Assembly (NCBI RefSeq): GCF_032854445.1
Contig: NC_088301.1
Span: forward strand, 45,255,116-45,319,115
DNA from: Liolophura sinensis
Taxonomy: Eukaryota > Mollusca > Polyplacophora > Chitonida > Chitonidae
Direction: 5' to 3'
DNA: 64,000 nucleotides
Part shown: positions 12,736-26,487 of the stretch, one piece after another
Layout: each line of letters starts with the position of its first letter
Numbering within the stretch: position 1 is the stretch's first letter
Made by a program: the position numbers and the translations under genes
Notes under the pieces: model-generated
What the model was told of the DNA's origin: nothing
The model's database searches: none
The model's input: only the letters and a program-made list of their open reading frames with translations

Positions 12736-15402
12736 GTGTAAGGAAAGTGGTCTGTGCAAGCTCATTTATTGCCACCAAATTCAAAGTATAATGTGTTTAA
12801 GTGCATATATCTGCAATTCAAGCTGTATCCTCCTAAAGCAAAAGTTGCCAGTCCAATCAAGGTACAATCAACAATGATTATTTCCACGCTGGTTACACAT
12901 TTCCTAATGAATTTATCATTCAAATTTCATACTTGTCATAACATTTGACACAGATGCAAAAGTATACAATGCATGTACTTACAATGAAGCCGCACCCTTC
13001 CCTCGTGTAAATCAATATAAAGGTCAGTTTGTTCTGTGTAAAACAATGTTTCAGTTGTTTGCAAAAATTACCTCTTTTTCTTTGATAGGGAAATACAAAA
13101 TCTTGTTTAAAGGCATATAGCCTGCTGTTTAAGTGTTAATCTCAACCCACAGCATAGGAAATAAATCTCTGGATCAGCATGAGCCTTTCCCTGTCTCAGG
13201 CATTTATGGGCCTTACAAAATGATTAAACTTTTTCATATTTGCCGAAGACTCACAGTACTTGGATCAATACAAGCACCTCACAAAACAGAACAATTCATG
13301 ATACCCAAAAACAAAAGAAGGTTTTTAGGTAAACAATAGCTGTCACCAGACTTCCTGGAAAGCTGGCAGTTCATTACCACATCACAGCACTGATTATGCC
13401 CATAGTCAAGCACTGTGATTACAACTGATGTCATTATGAAGCCTAAATCTGTTCTTCTTTACTAGGAAACCAATTTATAATCTCATATAAAGGTATAGGT
13501 CTTTAGCAAATGTCAAAATACACATTTGACCAGATCACTGACAAAAGACATACAATACCAAAACACTCATCCCCTCCATCTCATTAAACACATGCATTCT
13601 TCATCTTACATGTACTTCATACCAGTGACATTAACACTAATATTTACAGACCTCAGAGCCCTTCAGGTATGCCTTCTGCCATAACAACACGAAATCCATA
13701 CATGTAAAATGCTTCTCTTGATTCTGTTATTGGCAAATATGGCATAGATAAGTTATACCTGGGACCAATGGTAGAGTTAAATATCACTCCCAGGTTATAC
13801 ATGCATTATCAATATTACACTGCACTTCTACATGTCTTCACTTTGTAGTCGTAACAATAACATGAGATGTAACTGTGCCTTTATAAGTTCATTTGCCACA
13901 AGCATGAAAGTTCAAATTTAGAAGAACACAAGTTATACTCATAAGAAGGCCAAGAACATGTCTTTTCCCTTGAGTCACAGCAAGTCCATGAAGCTTAACC
14001 AACAGAAGAATGCTCATACATAAAGCTTTCTAATATGCAGAATTGGAAGTATATTAAAATATCATGAACATCTTTGCACAAACAAAGAGAATATATGATG
14101 TCTAATTTTTTCCTATATTGCTCTCACAAAATTGTTTAACTGTTGAATTGTTACTGAATGCTCTGGACTGCTGAACGGTCAATGCCAACTTCATATCTCT
14201 AGAAATTATTAATAACCCAGTCTAGACCAGATTATAGCTCTGGTCTATGTCACATGGGGACCCATGGGGAGTAGGAGTGGACCAACGTATTATTCAGTAC
14301 ACGTAAAACTGGCCACAACACTGTGAAATAGCACAGATTTCCACAAACCAATTATGTGCTTAATAGTGAGTTGTGAGCAATGTCAAAACCTATTACATAT
14401 ACAACACAGCTTAAGCTTGCGTTACGATATACTTGGCAGCCTGTGAAGATATGTGACATCCATCTGTGTTTCTAAGGACACCCTTCGTATTCATGTGCCC
14501 CTGTCGACAGTATATCACCCAAACTGGGAATTAGCACCAACATCAGACTTTGAGAAGATAATGAGATTTGGCATAGATGTATTTTGAGTTGGACCAAAGG
14601 TTCGGGCTTAGTAACAATCAGCTTCTGAATAGTATTGATTACGCCCTGGTCAGGTCTCTGTGGAGCACGGCTGGTCTGGCTCACCACAAAAACAGAATCT
14701 GGAACGTGTTTAGTCTCACATCTTTTTTCCTTCCACACCCTTCTCCTTTGGAGTCAGTGTCAGAAAAGTGTGTGGGATCATGTGTGTATTTTTTATGGCT
14801 TTTTTCTTCAAATATTTTTTTTTTTTTGCATCGCAAATACTCCCTGAAAAAATTCCAAACATTTGTTGACACCTTTCATGGGACAGAATGCCACAGACCT
14901 GTCACGTCCAAAGATCATGTGGTATGACAGAAGAGAAAAATGCCACGTACAGAGGCTGCAGAGACTGCTTCAAAAACAAGATTACACATATCATTCAAGT
15001 CAATTTCAAAGCTGATGTTGGATAACACGCCAGGTAAAACAGTCAAATGGAAACAAGATAAGAAAACTGAAAACTTTTGTTTTCCAAATTCATCACTAAG
15101 GTCTGAGCTGCACACTTTTTTTATATTTTGAAATAATAAATTGGCATCATATGGCTATTATATATGTGAACATCATAAAATCCATCAATCACTGGATGCA
15201 TCATGATTATAAACTAGTCTTTTACATTTTTTCACAGGAAAAACGGCAGAACTGAAAGATCTACCTACAGTAAATCACTAAAATCAGATGTTTCTATGTG
15301 TCTTATAACAACATCTACAAATCTATGAACTTGCACACAGAAAACCAGATAGACAGGCATTAATGTTAGAACAATAATTCCATTTACCTACTGTATTTAT
15401 TG
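12736..15402. other. No recognised gene; one short hairpin
   Basis: AT-rich sequence with no supported exon. It contains a perfect 9-bp inverted repeat, TAGACCAGA / TCTGGTCTA, at 14223-14247. A stretch at about 14470-15130 has overlapping open frames on both strands, but none is protein-like to my eye. Confidence 0.45.
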
Positions 15403-15605
15403 ATTTTTTTATTAATTATTATTTTTATTTTTTTTTGATCACTTGATTGGTGTTTTCCGCCATACTCAAGACTATTTCACTTATGCAACAGCAGCCAACA
15501 TTATGGTGGGAAAAAGCTGGGCAAAGCCTGCGGGATACCCATGACCAATCACAGGTTGCTGCCTGACCTTCTCACATAATATCGGAGTAAATGAACCTGC
15601 AGTAA
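15403..15605 (-). mobile_element. SINE family 1, partial copy
   Basis: A T-rich degenerate tail, then TTGATTGGTGTTTTCCGCCA, the AACATTATGGTGGG block and the central GACCAATCACAGGTTGCTG. It ends before the tRNA-like head. Diverged, so an old insertion. Confidence 0.8.
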
Positions 15606-17905
15606 CATGTATATCACAGGGGAAATAACTCTGCTTTTATGTACTTTTACTATATACTTTTATGTTCATCATACAAACTTACATTATTCATATATATACG
15701 TCAATAGCAAATTTAAACACCTTCTGTTGAGTGTACCCTTCCTATCATCCATGATTATAGATACTGAAGCAGTGGAAATGTAGATTTAGCAAAGAATTGC
15801 ACCATACATGAAAAAAAATATTAAACCAATATTACTGATTCACAATGATATATCACATAGGAAAAACAAGTCCATAAAACAAAATTTAGAGGTGATAATA
15901 GCCTAATATGGAAAGAAAAGGAAATGATTCCAAACCGATATAAATTTAAGACACATGAGGCTTTTATAAAAAATAAGCAAGGACCTAAAATATAACAAAG
16001 TTTGACTTCATACATGCAATATATTTACCTACAAAGGCAAAAAAATCAATAATCTTGCGTGATTTAGTCCAACAACTCAGTATGAATCCCTCCATGGCTA
16101 TTTGCCTAGCCATGTAATCACCATAAGGAGAGATGTAAGCACTTAAAGCTAATCTCACTTGACGGTTCAATTAGTAGTATCATATTTACAAGTAGTAAAG
16201 ACTTGCAGAGGGTGAGAAGATGGGCACATTGCCTGAAAGCCCATTCAATCTAAAGATTCACCTTCAGATGCTATTATTAACATGATTATGTAGATAAGTT
16301 TCACCGATCAAATCTTCACTCAAGGCAAACTTCTTCTGAGGAGAGAGTCCGGAGATACTTTAATAGTTAGAACTTGATGATGACAAACTGTTGGCATCAG
16401 GCAATAGACACATTCATCAAACAAATTCAGTGTTATCTCCTCATAAACTAACTTTAATGATCATTAAGTTACTAATGCACCTGGTATTTACAAAAATTCA
16501 ATAGTTCTGATGCTCATGATTTTCTTGTAAAAGTTATCCTCCGCATCAGGTGATCATTATTTAAGGTAAATAGTAGGTGACTTATTGGGTCTCCATGATT
16601 CAGCTTATCATCGGTCTCATATTACTCAATACTTGTATAATAGTAGAACTGTTTTTACTTTTACTCAACTTATTATGCATAACCAAAGCACACAATAAAG
16701 TGAATCAACTTTCTGGACTAAGTAAATGTTATTTAGGCTAAACAGCTCTAACAAATATTCAACATAATGACTGTGCATGTCACTTAAATTATTTTATATC
16801 ACATTAAAGTCAAAGGTTAACATACTCACGAATGTTGTTCACTCATGCAACTGAGATCAGATTTGTGGTTACATATCTACATGGGACAGAGGGGAAGAGA
16901 ACAAAAAACGTACCTAAAAAAGACAAATCTGGAACAAATATGCACTTGACCCATTGTATTGTATTGTATTGAAATATGTGACCTCACTAGTGAGTTCTAA
17001 AGAAGTCGAGGCTGTTTAGTCAACAATGGTCACTATTTGCTACTGCATATTAAAGTGAACGAAAGCTAAAATATGAAGTAAGGTGCACCATACACACAAC
17101 TAAAAAACTGTGTGTAAAAATACACCAGAAGAAAGGAATTTTTGAGAACGTTGTTTCAGTATTCTTATATTTATGGCTTAAGAGAGTTATTACAACATTC
17201 AGTGTCCTGATTAAAGTTGAAAAAACTTTCTGTCACGTCAGAGTTCCTAAACTCTGACAGTATGGTCCATAAAGCCCACTTTAGATTTCAAAGGTTTAAT
17301 GGCTGGCTCTAACTCTTTTCATAAAAATCTAAAACAATAAATGAAAGTATATTTATGCATAGTTTTGAGTTGTCTGTATGATGAACCTTACTTCATATTT
17401 TAACTTTCTTTTACTTTAAGGAAAAAGAGTTATTTTTTTACAGGAGTATCTGTACACTTTATTCACTACACCACTGCATCTTCGAAGATCTGTGGTAAAT
17501 TGCAGATGGTGCATCTCCTTACATGCTTAGATACTATTTCAAATTCATGCTTAAAGGCTAAAAAGAGTCCAGAATACCATGTATGTGTTCAGATATTTGT
17601 AGAAAAATAATTGAAAACAGCTGCTTTGTGGATTCAACCATAGGAATGCAAACACAAACAAAAAAAATTGTCAAGGTTTTATAAGAAGGCACTCATACAG
17701 AAAATTTGAAATCGATTCTATATGCCCATATGGAGAAATAACATGTTCCAGAATGCAATAAAATGTTCAGAATATTATGTGCACAAACACATTTAATCAA
17801 TGAAATACGGTTGTTACCAGTATTCCAACAGTATCTGGTCACAGTAATATAATAACAAATACTTCTTCACAAAACCAGCAAAATCAACAAAAGGTACATA
17901 TTCTT
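15606..17905. other. No recognised gene
   Basis: AT-rich sequence with many stops. A short TTGTA tandem at about 16957-16972 is the only repeat I see. Confidence 0.5.
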
Positions 17906-18070
17906 ATTTTTTTTTATTTATCAGTGTTTTATGCCGTGCTCAAGAATCTGCAGTCTGCTGGCAGAGCTTTCCACATACGAACCGAGATGGAACCAGCATG
18001 ATCTGGATTTGAAATCACAGTGACTGCACCATTGTGATGCTCCTGGGTAGTTAAGTAGCACTGCCACGCA
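17906..18070 (-). mobile_element. SINE family 1, internally deleted copy
   Basis: A T-rich tail, then TCAGTGTTTTATGCCGTGCT and CAAGAATC. The sequence jumps to the distal part (ACCAGCATGATCTGG, ACAGTGACTGCACCATTG, GCTCCTGGGTAG). The middle AGCATTATGGTGG block is missing, so there was an internal deletion. Confidence 0.75.
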
Positions 18071-20979
18071 AATTGTATTCTTCCTAAACATTATATTGTA
18101 AATGTGGTCCTTACAATGCATATCAAATATTAAGCATATTGAAAGACAATTAGCATGGCATATGTATTCATACACTTTGTGCCCTTCCTGTTCCAAGAAC
18201 ATGTATGCACAATCTACCATGTATCTTTAATAACAGAGACATAATCAGAAAGGTTCACACATACATGTACACATGCTTATAACCAAGTCGAAACCCATTT
18301 TCTTTGTGATTTATGAGATGTGAATCAACAAGGCTTTCACCAGGTGAATTTATAATGCAAGTAGTGCAAGAAAAGAAATATTATGTAAGTATCATCAGGT
18401 TTTATTGCATGTGCAATATTATTTATATGTACATGCAAGTGGTAACTTTACAGCGTATCTGTCTGTTTAACACCATTGCAACAAATGTACAGCATCCTAT
18501 ATTGCTTGTTATTTGGTTCATCAGAAAAAATCTCCCAGGCTCTTTTTTTTCAAAATATTTTGATGCAATTTCTTTCCAGAAAATTAGAATCACTTTAAAA
18601 GTAATCATAGCGGAGAGTAATTAGATAAGTAATTCCTGAAATAAATAGCTGAGAGAAAAAAAAATGCTACCAAGCCAGATGGAAATATACACCATTTAAA
18701 TAAAGCAAGAAACACTTCTGAAATTTCAGCAGACATATCTCTGACTATAATAAATGGAGCCGAGAAAAAAAACGTGATATCCCATAATACTAAGTTCTAA
18801 CCACTCTGACTAAAGCAATTATCCAGACCAATGATGAATGCAAGGAATACGTTTTGGCAGATTTAACGCCACCAAAACAAACAGAAGTGTATTAATAACA
18901 ACTAAATTGAATTTCCAAGTCAGTCAAAAGTTTCTGCGGTAATCTTTGCATATTTGGTTTGCTGATGCACCAAACATGATCCTATTCTTTAAGAAAATGA
19001 AATCGGCAGATTCATTGCGCGCAATGTTTGAATAACTCATATGCAGCCTGTGCTGCAAATAAACCATCATCCCAGCCTGGATTGATATCCGGTTGGAGTG
19101 CATCTAATACTCTCCTATCGAATTTCCTCCCAACAGCTAACCTTAAAAGAAGAAGTTTTTTCCTCTTCCTGCCATCATCAACAGGAAGTACATGTGCTTT
19201 TATCAGCCAAATGTTGTTGAAACTACATTTTTTTGTCATGTCTCAAATATGGTAGATTTTTTGAAAAATTAATATTTGATTTGATTTCCAGATGTGCTTT
19301 CAGTGGAATACCACATTATATGGTCTTACTTCTATTTTGTCACCTGTGAATTTCACCAAAGATTACCTTGACATTTCAAATCCACATGAAACTATCTGTG
19401 GTGGAACATTTGGTAAATATTTGTCTCCCATCTCCAGCAGACTTTAATCCTGTGACAATATTCTAGTAAATTATACAAGGAATTAGCTAGTCAAGTATGC
19501 TAATACGATTACCTGCCTCAAAGAATGGTGTAACCAAGGTGCACAGAACACTCACACAGCCTATTATAAATGGCTGGGAAAATTTCCATGAGAAAAGTGC
19601 TATCGGATGTAACAGAAAGAAAACACTTAAAACCATGGTGTTGTAAATGGATGAAATGCAGGACAAATAAACATGTTCTTATTTCTGAAAATTTAACTGT
19701 GTTTTAATGATCAGAAGTGAAATTCCAAGTGCATTTGCTCACATTCTAATACACTAGCTGTTTATTAATGAACTAGATCAGCCAGCAAAATGAAAACAGC
19801 AAACGTAAAAAGATTTCAATTATGTTAATCCAGTTACAAATTTGTTACACAGATCCATTTTGGATGCATTCCATAACACATCTCATGAACATTTTACATC
19901 ATTTAGTAAGTCCTTCTGTTTGACATAAAGCTTCCTTGAGACACTCTTCGCTGATTTTATTTGCTTTTACTCTCATACGTGTGAAATTATTTGGTTTGAC
20001 AGACATTGCCCAAATCAGATGAAAAAACTCCAAACAAAAAAGGGGGTCCTTGCTGGTTTGGCGGTGCCTTCAAGACAGTAGGTTTGTCATTCAACTGGTG
20101 AAGCCAGAAATTGAGAATGATCAAGCAAAAACTTTTCCATGTTCAACATCCTGATGCTGTTTGTTTGGTTGAGTTCAACATTCCCACCTATTTATACAGC
20201 ACAACATCAGTTATTTCACTTTAAAGCATGTCACCATCAGCAAGCAGACATATACAGTGTACTTTTAATGTTGCATACTTGAAATGCCATGACTTAGACA
20301 ACAGGCATGACAACAGAGAGACAAGTGTCTTGCATGTCTATTTCCCTTATGTTGTGTGCATGTGATGGCAACAACGATGAATATGAGAAACCTAACAATT
20401 CACCAATATAAGGATTTCAAATGACCAATAAATTTCAAAAACTGTTTCATATAACATCTCAGATTTCAAACCATCTCCATCTCCAAAGCATATATTCATC
20501 AAGTCCAGGAAGTTTCCTGAAAATGTAGAAAAAACTATGAAACCTGTTGACCTCAGCATAAACCCTTCCTTAGTCTGCATTATCCTGGGAAATTCTGAAT
20601 AAAAATATTTCTATATTACCTGATGTAATGAAAACTTTCCTACCACATTCGTGTTGTACCTCACCTAATTACTTTACTTTGTAAAAGAGAGCTAAAAATG
20701 TCTTAATTTCAGATTGACAGCAAGAACTGAACTAAAACATTGTAACAGACTTTTAGATGTTATGTAGTCATTCAAACTGCCGTATAAAAACAAAACAGTT
20801 GATGTAACCAACTGTGTCATGCAGTCTTTCGTTCCACATGTTTATTCAGTTGACCAATCAATGAAAGTGGTGCCATCAGCGCCCAGTGGGTGTTGTTGAA
20901 ATCCAGCAACATGCTCGTCCAGTTTAGGGTTATCCATTCTGACAAATTGGATCTGACTTGGCTGGACTAACACAAATCT
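18071..20979. other. No recognised gene; one coding-like relic
   Basis: AT-rich sequence. The only coding-like stretch is at 19012-19239 on the minus strand (own entry). Confidence 0.45.
19012..19239 (-). pseudogene. Coding-like fragment of unknown origin
   Basis: The minus strand has a 75-codon open frame whose last two thirds look like real protein: a basic run GRKRKKLLLLRLAVGRKF, then VLDALQPDINPGWDDGLFAA, ending AAYELFKHCAQ. Base composition here is more balanced than on either side. I see no clear splice sites and no family I can name. It may be a piece of an old mobile-element protein or a lone exon. Confidence 0.25.
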
Positions 20980-21765
20980 TAAGGGAAATTTGCTGTAGTC
21001 TCTCAACCACCTGGGACTACAGCTGACCGTTGCCCAAATTTAGACCTCAGCATTTCTCTCAGCTCAGATAAAGAATCCTGATACCTCCAGCCAGATTTAC
21101 TGCTCACACTCTCTGACTTTATAGTCCCAGTCTCCCACACGTCTGGGAATGACTTCAGACTACATCATCATGCACAATAACCATCATTTCCCTACTTGAA
21201 ATATTCTGGTACTGTGTAGTAAAATTGAAGCATAACTTAAAAATTTGTGACTATTTATTTACTTTAACCTTTAGATGTTCATTTTCAGAAAAGATGTGGT
21301 TCAAAAACATCTACTACACCCAATATCAGTCCATTTTAAGGTAGTGACGCTGATGACAATAAACCCTTTGGATCCTCACTCTGAGAAAATCAAAATTTCA
21401 CTGCTTCAATTGTTGGGGGAGGGATTTAACTGTTCTTTGTGCTGCTTTCCTTACAAATTAAAATCCACTATCATGCAAAACCTGAAAACCGGGCAAGAAA
21501 CTACCCTGATCAGCAGCCTGGAAACCAGGCAGGGAAAACCACTCTGATCAGCAGACTGGAAGCTGGGCATGGAAAACTACCCTGATCAGCAGCCTGGAAA
21601 CTGGGCAGGAAAAACTACCCTGATCAGCAGCCTGGAAACCGGGCAAGAAACTACCCTGATCAGCAGCCTGGAAACCGGGCAGGGAAAAGTATCCTGATCA
21701 GCAGCCTGGAAACCGGGCAGGGAAAACTACCCTGATCAGCAACCTGGAAACCGGGCAGGGAAAAC
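20980..21765. repeat. 786-bp tandem duplication, copy 1
   Basis: This block is repeated directly at 21766-22551 with an offset of exactly 786. By eye the two copies are identical throughout. Each has about 500 bases of unique sequence followed by about 7.5 units of the 38-bp minisatellite. The duplication joins inside a minisatellite unit. Confidence 0.95.
21481..21765. repeat. 38-bp minisatellite, short block
   Basis: About 7.5 units of the 38-bp repeat that continues at 22267-24393. Each unit holds the palindrome CTGATCAG, then CAGCCTGGAAACCGGGC and AGGGAAAACTAC. The block is interrupted by the second copy of the 786-bp duplication. Confidence 0.95.
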
Positions 21766-22551
21766 TAAGGGAAATTTGCTGTAGTCTCTCAACCACCTGG
21801 GACTACAGCTGACCGTTGCCCAAATTTAGACCTCAGCATTTCTCTCAGCTCAGATAAAGAATCCTGATACCTCCAGCCAGATTTACTGCTCACACTCTCT
21901 GACTTTATAGTCCCAGTCTCCCACACGTCTGGGAATGACTTCAGACTACATCATCATGCACAATAACCATCATTTCCCTACTTGAAATATTCTGGTACTG
22001 TGTAGTAAAATTGAAGCATAACTTAAAAATTTGTGACTATTTATTTACTTTAACCTTTAGATGTTCATTTTCAGAAAAGATGTGGTTCAAAAACATCTAC
22101 TACACCCAATATCAGTCCATTTTAAGGTAGTGACGCTGATGACAATAAACCCTTTGGATCCTCACTCTGAGAAAATCAAAATTTCACTGCTTCAATTGTT
22201 GGGGGAGGGATTTAACTGTTCTTTGTGCTGCTTTCCTTACAAATTAAAATCCACTATCATGCAAAACCTGAAAACCGGGCAAGAAACTACCCTGATCAGC
22301 AGCCTGGAAACCAGGCAGGGAAAACCACTCTGATCAGCAGACTGGAAGCTGGGCATGGAAAACTACCCTGATCAGCAGCCTGGAAACTGGGCAGGAAAAA
22401 CTACCCTGATCAGCAGCCTGGAAACCGGGCAAGAAACTACCCTGATCAGCAGCCTGGAAACCGGGCAGGGAAAAGTATCCTGATCAGCAGCCTGGAAACC
22501 GGGCAGGGAAAACTACCCTGATCAGCAACCTGGAAACCGGGCAGGGAAAAC
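21766..22551. repeat. 786-bp tandem duplication, copy 2
   Basis: An exact copy of 20980-21765. At its right end the minisatellite simply continues, so the ancestral arrangement was one unique flank plus one long array. Confidence 0.95.
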
Positions 22552-24393
22552 TATCCTGATCAGCAGACTGGAAACTGGGCAAGGAAAACTACCCTGATCA
22601 GCAACCTGGAAAACCGGGCAGGGAAAACTACCCTGATCAGCAGCCTGGAAACCAGGCAGGGAAAACTACCCTGATCAGCAGACTGGAAGCTGGGCAGGGA
22701 AAACTACCTTGATCAGCAGACTGGTAGCTGGGCAGGGAAAACTATCCTGATCAGCAGACTGGAAACTGGGCAGGGAAAACTGCCCTGATCAGCAACCTGG
22801 AAACTTGGCAGGGAAAACTACCCTGATCAGTAGCCTGGAAACCAGGCAAGAAATTACCCTGATCAACAGCCTGGAAACTGGGCAGAGAAAACCACTCTGG
22901 TCAGTAGCCTGGAAACCAGGCAGGGAAAAACTACCCTGATCAGCAGACTGGAAACTGGGCAGGGAAAACTACCCTGATCAGCAACCTGGACATCGTGCAG
23001 GGAAAACTACCTTGATCAGCAGCCTGGAAACCGGACAGGGAGAACTACCCTGATCAGCAGCCTGGAAACCCAGTGGGGAAAACTACCCTGATGAGCAGCC
23101 TGGTAATCGGGCAGGGAAAACTACCCTGATCAGCAACCTGGACATTGGGCAGGGAAAACCACCCTGATCAGCAGCCTGGAAACCGTGCAGGGAAAACTAC
23201 CTTGATCAGCAGCCTGGAAACCGGGCATGGAAAACTACCCTGATCAGCAACCTGGAAACTGGGCAGGGAAAACCACCCTGATCAGCAGCCTGAAAACTGG
23301 GCAAGAAACTACCCTGATCAGCAGACTGGAAACTGGGCAGGGAAAACTACCCTGATCAGCAGCCTGGAAACCGGGCAGGGAAAATCACTCTGATCAGTAG
23401 CCTGGAAACCAGGCAGGGAAAAACTACCCTGATCAGCAGCCTGGAAACCGGGCAGGGAAAACTACCCTGATCAGCAGCCTGGAAACTGGGCAGAGAAAAC
23501 TACCCTAATCAGCAGCCTGGAAACCGGGCAGGGAAAACTACTCTGATCAGCAGACTGGAAACCAGGCAGGGAAAACTACCCTGATCAGCAGACTGGAAGC
23601 TGGGCAGGGAAAACTACCTTGATCAGCAGCCTGGAAACCGGGCAGGGAAAACTACCCTGATCAGCTGCCTGGAAACCGGGCAGGAAAAACTACCCTGATC
23701 AGCAGCCTGGAAACCAGGCAGGGAAAACTACCCTGATCAGCAGCCTGGTTACCGGGCAGGGAAAACTACCTTGATCAGCAGCCTGGAAACTGGGCAGGGA
23801 AAACTACCCTGATCAGTAGCCTGGAAACCAGGCAGGAAAAAACTACCCTGATCAGCAGCCTGGAAACCAGGCAGGGAAAACTACCCGATCAGCAGCCTGG
23901 AAACCGGGCAGGGAAACTACCCTGATCAGCAGCCTGGAAACCAGGCAGGGAAAACTACCTTGATCAGCAGGCTGAAAAATGGGCAGGGAAAACTACCTTG
24001 ATCAGCAGCCTGAAAACCGGGCAGGGAGAACTACCCTGATCAGCAGCCTGGAAACCCGGCGGGGAAAACTACCCTGATGAACAGCCTGGTAATCGGGCAG
24101 AGAAAACTACCCTGATCAGCAGACTGGAAACCGGGCAGGGAAAACTACCCTGATCAGCAGCCTGGAAACTGGGCAGGAAAAACTACCCTGATCAGCAGCC
24201 TGGAAACCGGGCAGGGAAAACTACCCTGATCAGCAGACTGGAAACTGGGCAGGGAAAACTACCTTGATCAGCAGCCTGGAAACCGGGCAGGGAAAACTAC
24301 CCTGATCAGCAGACTGGAACCGGGCAGGGAAAACTACCCTGATCAGCAGACTGGAAGATGAGCAGTGAAAACTACCCTGATCAGCAGATTGAT
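22267..24393. repeat. 38-bp minisatellite, main array of about 56 units
   Basis: The palindrome CTGATCAG recurs every 38 bases (for example at 23430 and 23468). Variants replace GCAGCCTGG by GCAGACTGG or GCAACCTGG, and ACCGGG by ACTGGG or ACCAGG. Some units are 36-37 bases. The array is GC-richer than its flanks. A period of 38 shifts frame at each unit, so no long reading frame results; a minus-strand frame that runs into it at 24230-24517 is accidental. Confidence 0.97.
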
Positions 24394-26357
24394 AAAATGC
24401 AAACTCCACACATGGCAAATATAATCCCCTTAAACTCTCAGGCATTAAACTATCAAATAACCTGACTGTCAATGGAATTTGTTTGCTAGATGTTGTATCA
24501 TCAAAATTAGGAACCAAAATGTTTTCCTTTGATCATGTACGAAAAGAAAATGATCATTAAGACAAATGTACACTTCATATCTCCATACAAGTAGCTTTCA
24601 TTTTATCTTTGTTAATTTTACTAAGAATGGTGGACTGGAACCACAGTCTATAAATATGAACGCGATCCAATAGGTTGCTCATTATTCTCAACAATTGGTG
24701 TCAATTACTGATTCTGTCCATCACTCACTGAACGTATTTACACCACCTGTAGGTTAGAAGATCGAAATCTGTAGGTCTGGTTTACCCTCTTTCGCAATGA
24801 TGAGGTGAAAATGGGCACGGGGCAGTTTTTTCTCATTAATCATTTCCACCTGTCAATTATCTCCAACTGCTGGTTGAGAAGTGGTTCATAAATCAATGAA
24901 GGTCATCACTGTATACGTCTAATTTTCTGTTGGCTTTGTGCCAACATCCAGACCATTCCACTGAACAGTCAGACATAATTATTTTTTAAGCGTGGGAAAT
25001 GTCCTTACATTACTATACATTCACAATTATAACACGTTAAGTAATCACTGGTAGAGCTCATCAGAGCTGTAAATTATAATCCAATACTTTATGATAGTGT
25101 ACTTTTATAGGTAGAGTGAATAACAGCAAAACACTGTCTTATTCCCCAGAATCTCACAAAAAACACTTGAAGTTTCTGGACTGATTTTAAATTAACAGTG
25201 AACCGTACCGATTAATTATAGTTACATTTATACGATATTGAGAAAGATAAATGAGATCTTTCATTCCACTGTACCAAGAAGTTAGTAAATTGCATGCAGC
25301 TACAGGCCTGAGGTTAATTCATTCCCAAAAGTCTTGCATATTGAAAAAAATTTCATTTGCCATGTCAAAACAGGTGTGCACTGAAAGCAGTATTCCAGAA
25401 GGCAAATTTATCATAACCAACTGTGTGTCTCCTTTGTCTGAAATAAGCATATCGAAATGTATGGATATGTTTAGGGGTGAATGTTTGATTAAACTGATCA
25501 GAGGAGATCAGGTTCCCATCACAGAAGGCCTGCCACTATCATTCAGGGGTAATTAATCTTCCCCAGAATTCCATCACCAGATCCCTTTTGTCAGTGCTCA
25601 AGCTCTAGACTCTCATGACACATGGCCATATAGGATTTGGCCCATTCGCCATTCGCCACCATCACAAAGGTGTATTCTCCAACAGAAATTTGTCCCCAAG
25701 GGCTCCACATTGGTAATTGGACGGAATTCGCAAGGATAATTTCAGTAAACTCAATGCTGGGAACAAAAAGTGAAAAATTCCCCCTTGGCTTGATATTTGC
25801 CCAGGAACTCCAATCAAGTTATTGGTTATATTGACCATATCTACAATGGACAACAACATTTAGAATTCATCAAACCCTTGTCCAGTCTTTAACAAAACAC
25901 AGATTGGTTCTTATAAAGCCTAGAAAAGCACTCAAAAGACGTTCCCTTGAGAAATTTTCCTCCTGATAAACCTGGTAGTAAGGGAAAGCTTTTACCCTAT
26001 TGCCTAATAATGTGACCTAAGATGGCCTCTGACTAAAAGCTTTTTCTTTGAATCTCACAGGTTCAGAAAATAAGCATAGGACAAATCAAAAGGTCAATGC
26101 ATCATACACATAACTACTCTCTTGGAGTTTCCAACTTTCTTTCTGGACTTAAAATGAATGTTGTCCACCACAAAGTTGCTCCAAGACAAATCGATCAATT
26201 TTTGTCCTAGATCTTCAGACCGCCACTGCTGAAATTTGTTGAACACAAGGCGACTATAGATAATATCCACTGAAACTTGCTTAATGTAAACAAAATGAGA
26301 AAAAATAAAATAAAGAAACCCATGAAAAGTGGGTACAACATAAACAACATATATGTT
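24394..26357. other. No recognised gene
   Basis: AT-rich sequence. Frames of up to about 100 codons (25251-25556 on +) exist but show no protein-like pattern or splice context. Confidence 0.45.
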
Positions 26358-26474
26358 GCTCTCAGGCTCTACCTGTTTTAAGCCACCACAATGCTGGCCA
26401 TCATTGTATAAGTGAAATACATGTATTCTTGAGAACGGTGAAAAACACCAATCAGATTAAATAAATCAATAAAA
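26358..26474 (+). mobile_element. SINE family 1, 5'-truncated copy (left arm of inverted pair)
   Basis: Contains CACAATGCTGGCCATCATTG, TATAAGTGAAAT, AAAAACACCAATCAGATTAA and a tail AATAAATCAATAA. It lies tail-to-tail with the next SINE copy. Confidence 0.85.
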
Positions 26475-26487
26475 ATACTTGTAAAAA

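Noticed and set aside
21275..22333. Two identical 90-codon frames
   Set aside because: They are the same unique flank copied by the 786-bp duplication, and they run into the minisatellite.
21481..24393. Regular short repeats resembling a CRISPR array
   Set aside because: There are no unique spacers. The whole unit repeats head to tail and the context is eukaryotic.
24230..24517. Minus-strand frame with repeating SADQGSF-like motif
   Set aside because: A product of the 38-bp repeat. It changes frame with each unit.
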